Part shown: positions 62,537 through 64,000 of the stretch, in pieces
Position numbering within the stretch: the first letter of the stretch is position 1
Layout: every line of letters starts with the position of its first letter
From: Pseudomonas sp. SCB32
Lineage (GTDB): Bacteria > Pseudomonadota > Gammaproteobacteria > Pseudomonadales > Pseudomonadaceae
Direction: 5' to 3'
Length of the DNA stretch: 64,000 nucleotides
NCBI RefSeq assembly: GCF_009189165.1
Contig: NZ_CP045118.1
Span: forward strand, 5,890,001 to 5,954,000
Made by a program: the position numbers and the translations under genes
The notes under the pieces: model-generated
Told to the model about the DNA's origin: nothing
The model's input: the letters and a program-made list of their open reading frames with translations, nothing else
The model's database searches: none

Positions 62537-63340
62537 ATGAACAGCCCAGCCCACAACAATCCGACACAGCCTGTCGGCGCCCTGCTCCGCCAATGGCGCC
62601 AGCGCCGCCGACTCAGCCAGCTCGACCTCGCTTGCGACGCAGAGATTTCCACGCGCCACCTGAGCTTCGTCGAAACCGGACGCGCCCTGCCCAGCCGCGA
62701 GATGCTCCTGCATCTGGCCGAACAGCTGGACATCCCCCTGCGCGAACGCAACCGCCTGCTCAGCGCCGCCGGCTACGCCCCGGTGTATTCGGAGAAGGGC
62801 CTGGACGACCCGGCGCTGACCGTGGCGAGGCAGGCCATCGACCAGCTGCTCAAGGCCCACGAGCCGAACCCGGCAATGGTGGTGGACCGGCACTGGAACC
62901 TGCTGGCGTCCAATCGCACGGTGGATATCTTCCTGATCGGCGTCGACCCGGAGCTGCTGCAGCCGCCGATCAACGTGCTGCGCATGAGCCTGCACCCCAA
63001 GGGGCTGGCACCGCGCATCCTCAACCTGGGGCCGTGGAAGGCCCATGTGGTGGAGCGCCTTCAGCGCGACTACGAAGCCAGCGGCGACCCAGCGCTGGCA
63101 GCATTGCGCGACGAGGTGGCGGCCTATCCGGCACCGCCCTACGACGAGGCGGCCAATGGCGACATGGTGCTGATCCCGGTACAGCTGCAGACGGAGCTGG
63201 GCGTATGCAGCCTGATCGGCACCATCACGGTGTTCGGCACGCCGGTGGACGTGACACTGTCGGAGCTGGCCCTGGAAACCTTCTTCCCGGCCGACCCCGA
63301 CAGCGCCCGAATCCTGCGCCAGCTCAGCGGCGCGGAGTGA
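62537..63340 (+). CDS. XRE-type transcriptional regulator (MmyB-like ligand domain)
   Basis: A 267-residue regulator. The N-terminal HTH is RRLSQLDLACDAEISTRHLSFVETGRALPS, and the C-terminal part (AMVVDRHWNLLASNRTVDIFLIG) is the PAS-like MmyB ligand-binding domain, which binds fatty acid in relatives. The ATG is 62537; a GTG/ATG further upstream is possible but would remove the operator from the intergenic gap. Likely controls the divergent membrane gene. Confidence 0.88.
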   Translation: MNSPAHNNPTQPVGALLRQWRQRRRLSQLDLACDAEISTRHLSFVETGRALPSREMLLHLAEQLDIPLRERNRLLSAAGYAPVYSEKGLDDPALTVARQAIDQLLKAHEPNPAMVVDRHWNLLASNRTVDIFLIGVDPELLQPPINVLRMSLHPKGLAPRILNLGPWKAHVVERLQRDYEASGDPALAALRDEVAAYPAPPYDEAANGDMVLIPVQLQTELGVCSLIGTITVFGTPVDVTLSELALETFFPADPDSARILRQLSGAE

Positions 63341-63343
63341 GCG

Positions 63344-63868
63344 TCAGGCGGTCGCCTTCTTCTCGCGGATGCAGGTGGGGCCAGCGCGCTCTTCCACGGC
63401 GTGGCGCACTTCGTCGCGCAGGCCGAGCAGGAAGGCCGCTTCGGCGGCGACGAACAGCGGACCGACGATCAGCCCGGTGAGGTCATCGACGAACGCCGGC
63501 TTGCGGCCTTCGTACCAGTGGCCGACGAACTGGATGACCCAGCCCACCACGAACAGGCCGATGCCCCAGGTGAGCCAGGACGCGGTGGTGCCGGCGGCCA
63601 GCGCCGCGCCGATCCACAGCGACAGCGCCAGCAGCACGGTCATCAGCAGGCCGAAACGCAGGTCCAGACGCAGGTAGAACACCACAGAGGCCAGCGCCAG
63701 CAACGTGGCGGGCGCCAGGGTCAGGCCGAGCAACTCGACGCCGGGGCGCGACAGCAGGGTGGCAATGGACAGCACGATCATCGGGATCCCGATGAAGTGG
63801 CTGACGATGTTCCGCCGGTCACGGTGGTAGGCGGCATATTGGGCAAGGTAGTCGACCAGACTTTTCAT
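63344..63868 (-). CDS. DUF962/Mpo1-like membrane protein
   Basis: A 174-residue protein starting MKSLVDYLAQYAAYHRDRRNIVSHFIGIPMIVLS, the conserved N-terminal pattern of DUF962 with its H-xx-G motif. Related yeast Mpo1 is a dioxygenase of 2-hydroxy fatty acids. Four spans are seen. GGGAG is 8 bases before the ATG at 63868. It lies convergent with the XRE gene, only 3 bases apart. Role in this organism unknown. Confidence 0.88.
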   Translation of the reverse strand: MKSLVDYLAQYAAYHRDRRNIVSHFIGIPMIVLSIATLLSRPGVELLGLTLAPATLLALASVVFYLRLDLRFGLLMTVLLALSLWIGAALAAGTTASWLTWGIGLFVVGWVIQFVGHWYEGRKPAFVDDLTGLIVGPLFVAAEAAFLLGLRDEVRHAVEERAGPTCIREKKATA

Positions 63869-63942
63869 TGTTGTTCTCCCGCAAGGTACTGGCATGATGG
63901 CGTTGCGCGCTTTCCCACTCTGTCAGTTAGCCGACAAAGCCC

Positions 63943-64000
63943 ATGACCGACGCCAAACCCTACCTGCCCCGCCTCGAACAAGGCCGCTGGTTCCAGGCCC
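63943..64000 (+). CDS. Start of a further gene (cut by window edge)
   Basis: An ATG at 63943 opens MTDAKPYLPRLEQGRWFQA without a stop to the window end. This N-terminus resembles Crp/Fnr-type regulators I have seen in pseudomonads, but 19 residues are too few to be sure. Confidence 0.45.
   Translation, partial: MTDAKPYLPRLEQGRWFQA

Overview
The window is high-GC, densely packed DNA of a Pseudomonas from the P. aeruginosa lineage. The support is gene content and order: from memory, both flanks match the PAO1 stretch around PA0280-PA0304 (sulfate transport genes, PAS-GGDEF-EAL protein, desA, a GGDEF protein, oprE, agu genes, spu genes). REP-type palindromes typical of pseudomonads (gtaggagc... 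and gtaggatggg...) are scattered between genes. Species was not determined.

Region 1 (1-14.2 kb) is a polyamine and agmatine catabolism and uptake block. A leftward operon, spuA-spuB-spuC-spuD-spuE-spuF-spuG-spuH, encodes glutamylpolyamine hydrolysis and ligation, an aminotransferase and a full ABC importer. It diverges from spuI, a second glutamylpolyamine synthetase. Then come a lone PotF-like binding protein, a TetR regulator (aguR-like) and agmatine deiminase aguA. aguB, which lies between aguR and aguA in PAO1, is absent. A small duplication of the spuG end has created a 29-codon ORF between spuG and spuH.

Region 2 (14.3-17.6 kb) holds two tandem OprD/OprE-type porins.

Region 3 (about 17.6-50.6 kb) is accessory DNA sitting where PAO1, as I recall it, has oprE next to the GGDEF gene. 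Its left part has an AT-rich tract, a frameshifted small gene, a solitary DDE transposase, and a contact-dependent inhibition pair: a 3578-residue CdiA/TpsA exoprotein plus a 76-residue putative immunity protein. No TpsB/CdiB transporter gene is present. A DUF746 zinc-ribbon gene diverges from cdiA. The right part is a 13-gene leftward Wzx/Wzy-type exopolysaccharide operon with FAD enzyme, DegT aminotransferase, Wzx, four glycosyltransferases, Wzc tyrosine kinase, an RfaH-like antiterminator, a Wzy-like polymerase fused to a glycoside hydrolase, RfbA, an initiating glycosyl-1-phosphate transferase and Wza. Its long leader contains a TTGACA-type promoter and two copies of the RfaH-recruiting ops element (GGCGGTAGC). 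This makes a coherent proposal: the operon encodes its own antiterminator and carries its binding sites. Its terminator lies inside the end of the convergent DUF746 gene.

Region 4 (50.7-64 kb) is conserved chromosome: diguanylate cyclase, delta-9 desaturase, PAS-GGDEF-EAL protein, the oscA-sbp-cysTWA sulfate uptake operon, a TetR/SDR divergent pair (the SDR lacks catalytic Ser and Tyr), a kappa-GST-like protein, an XRE regulator with a palindromic operator, a Mpo1/DUF962 protein and the start of one more gene.

The most interesting items are the ops/RfaH-controlled exopolysaccharide operon, the polymerase-hydrolase fusion, the orphan CdiA with DUF746 neighbour, and the spuG/spuH microduplication.
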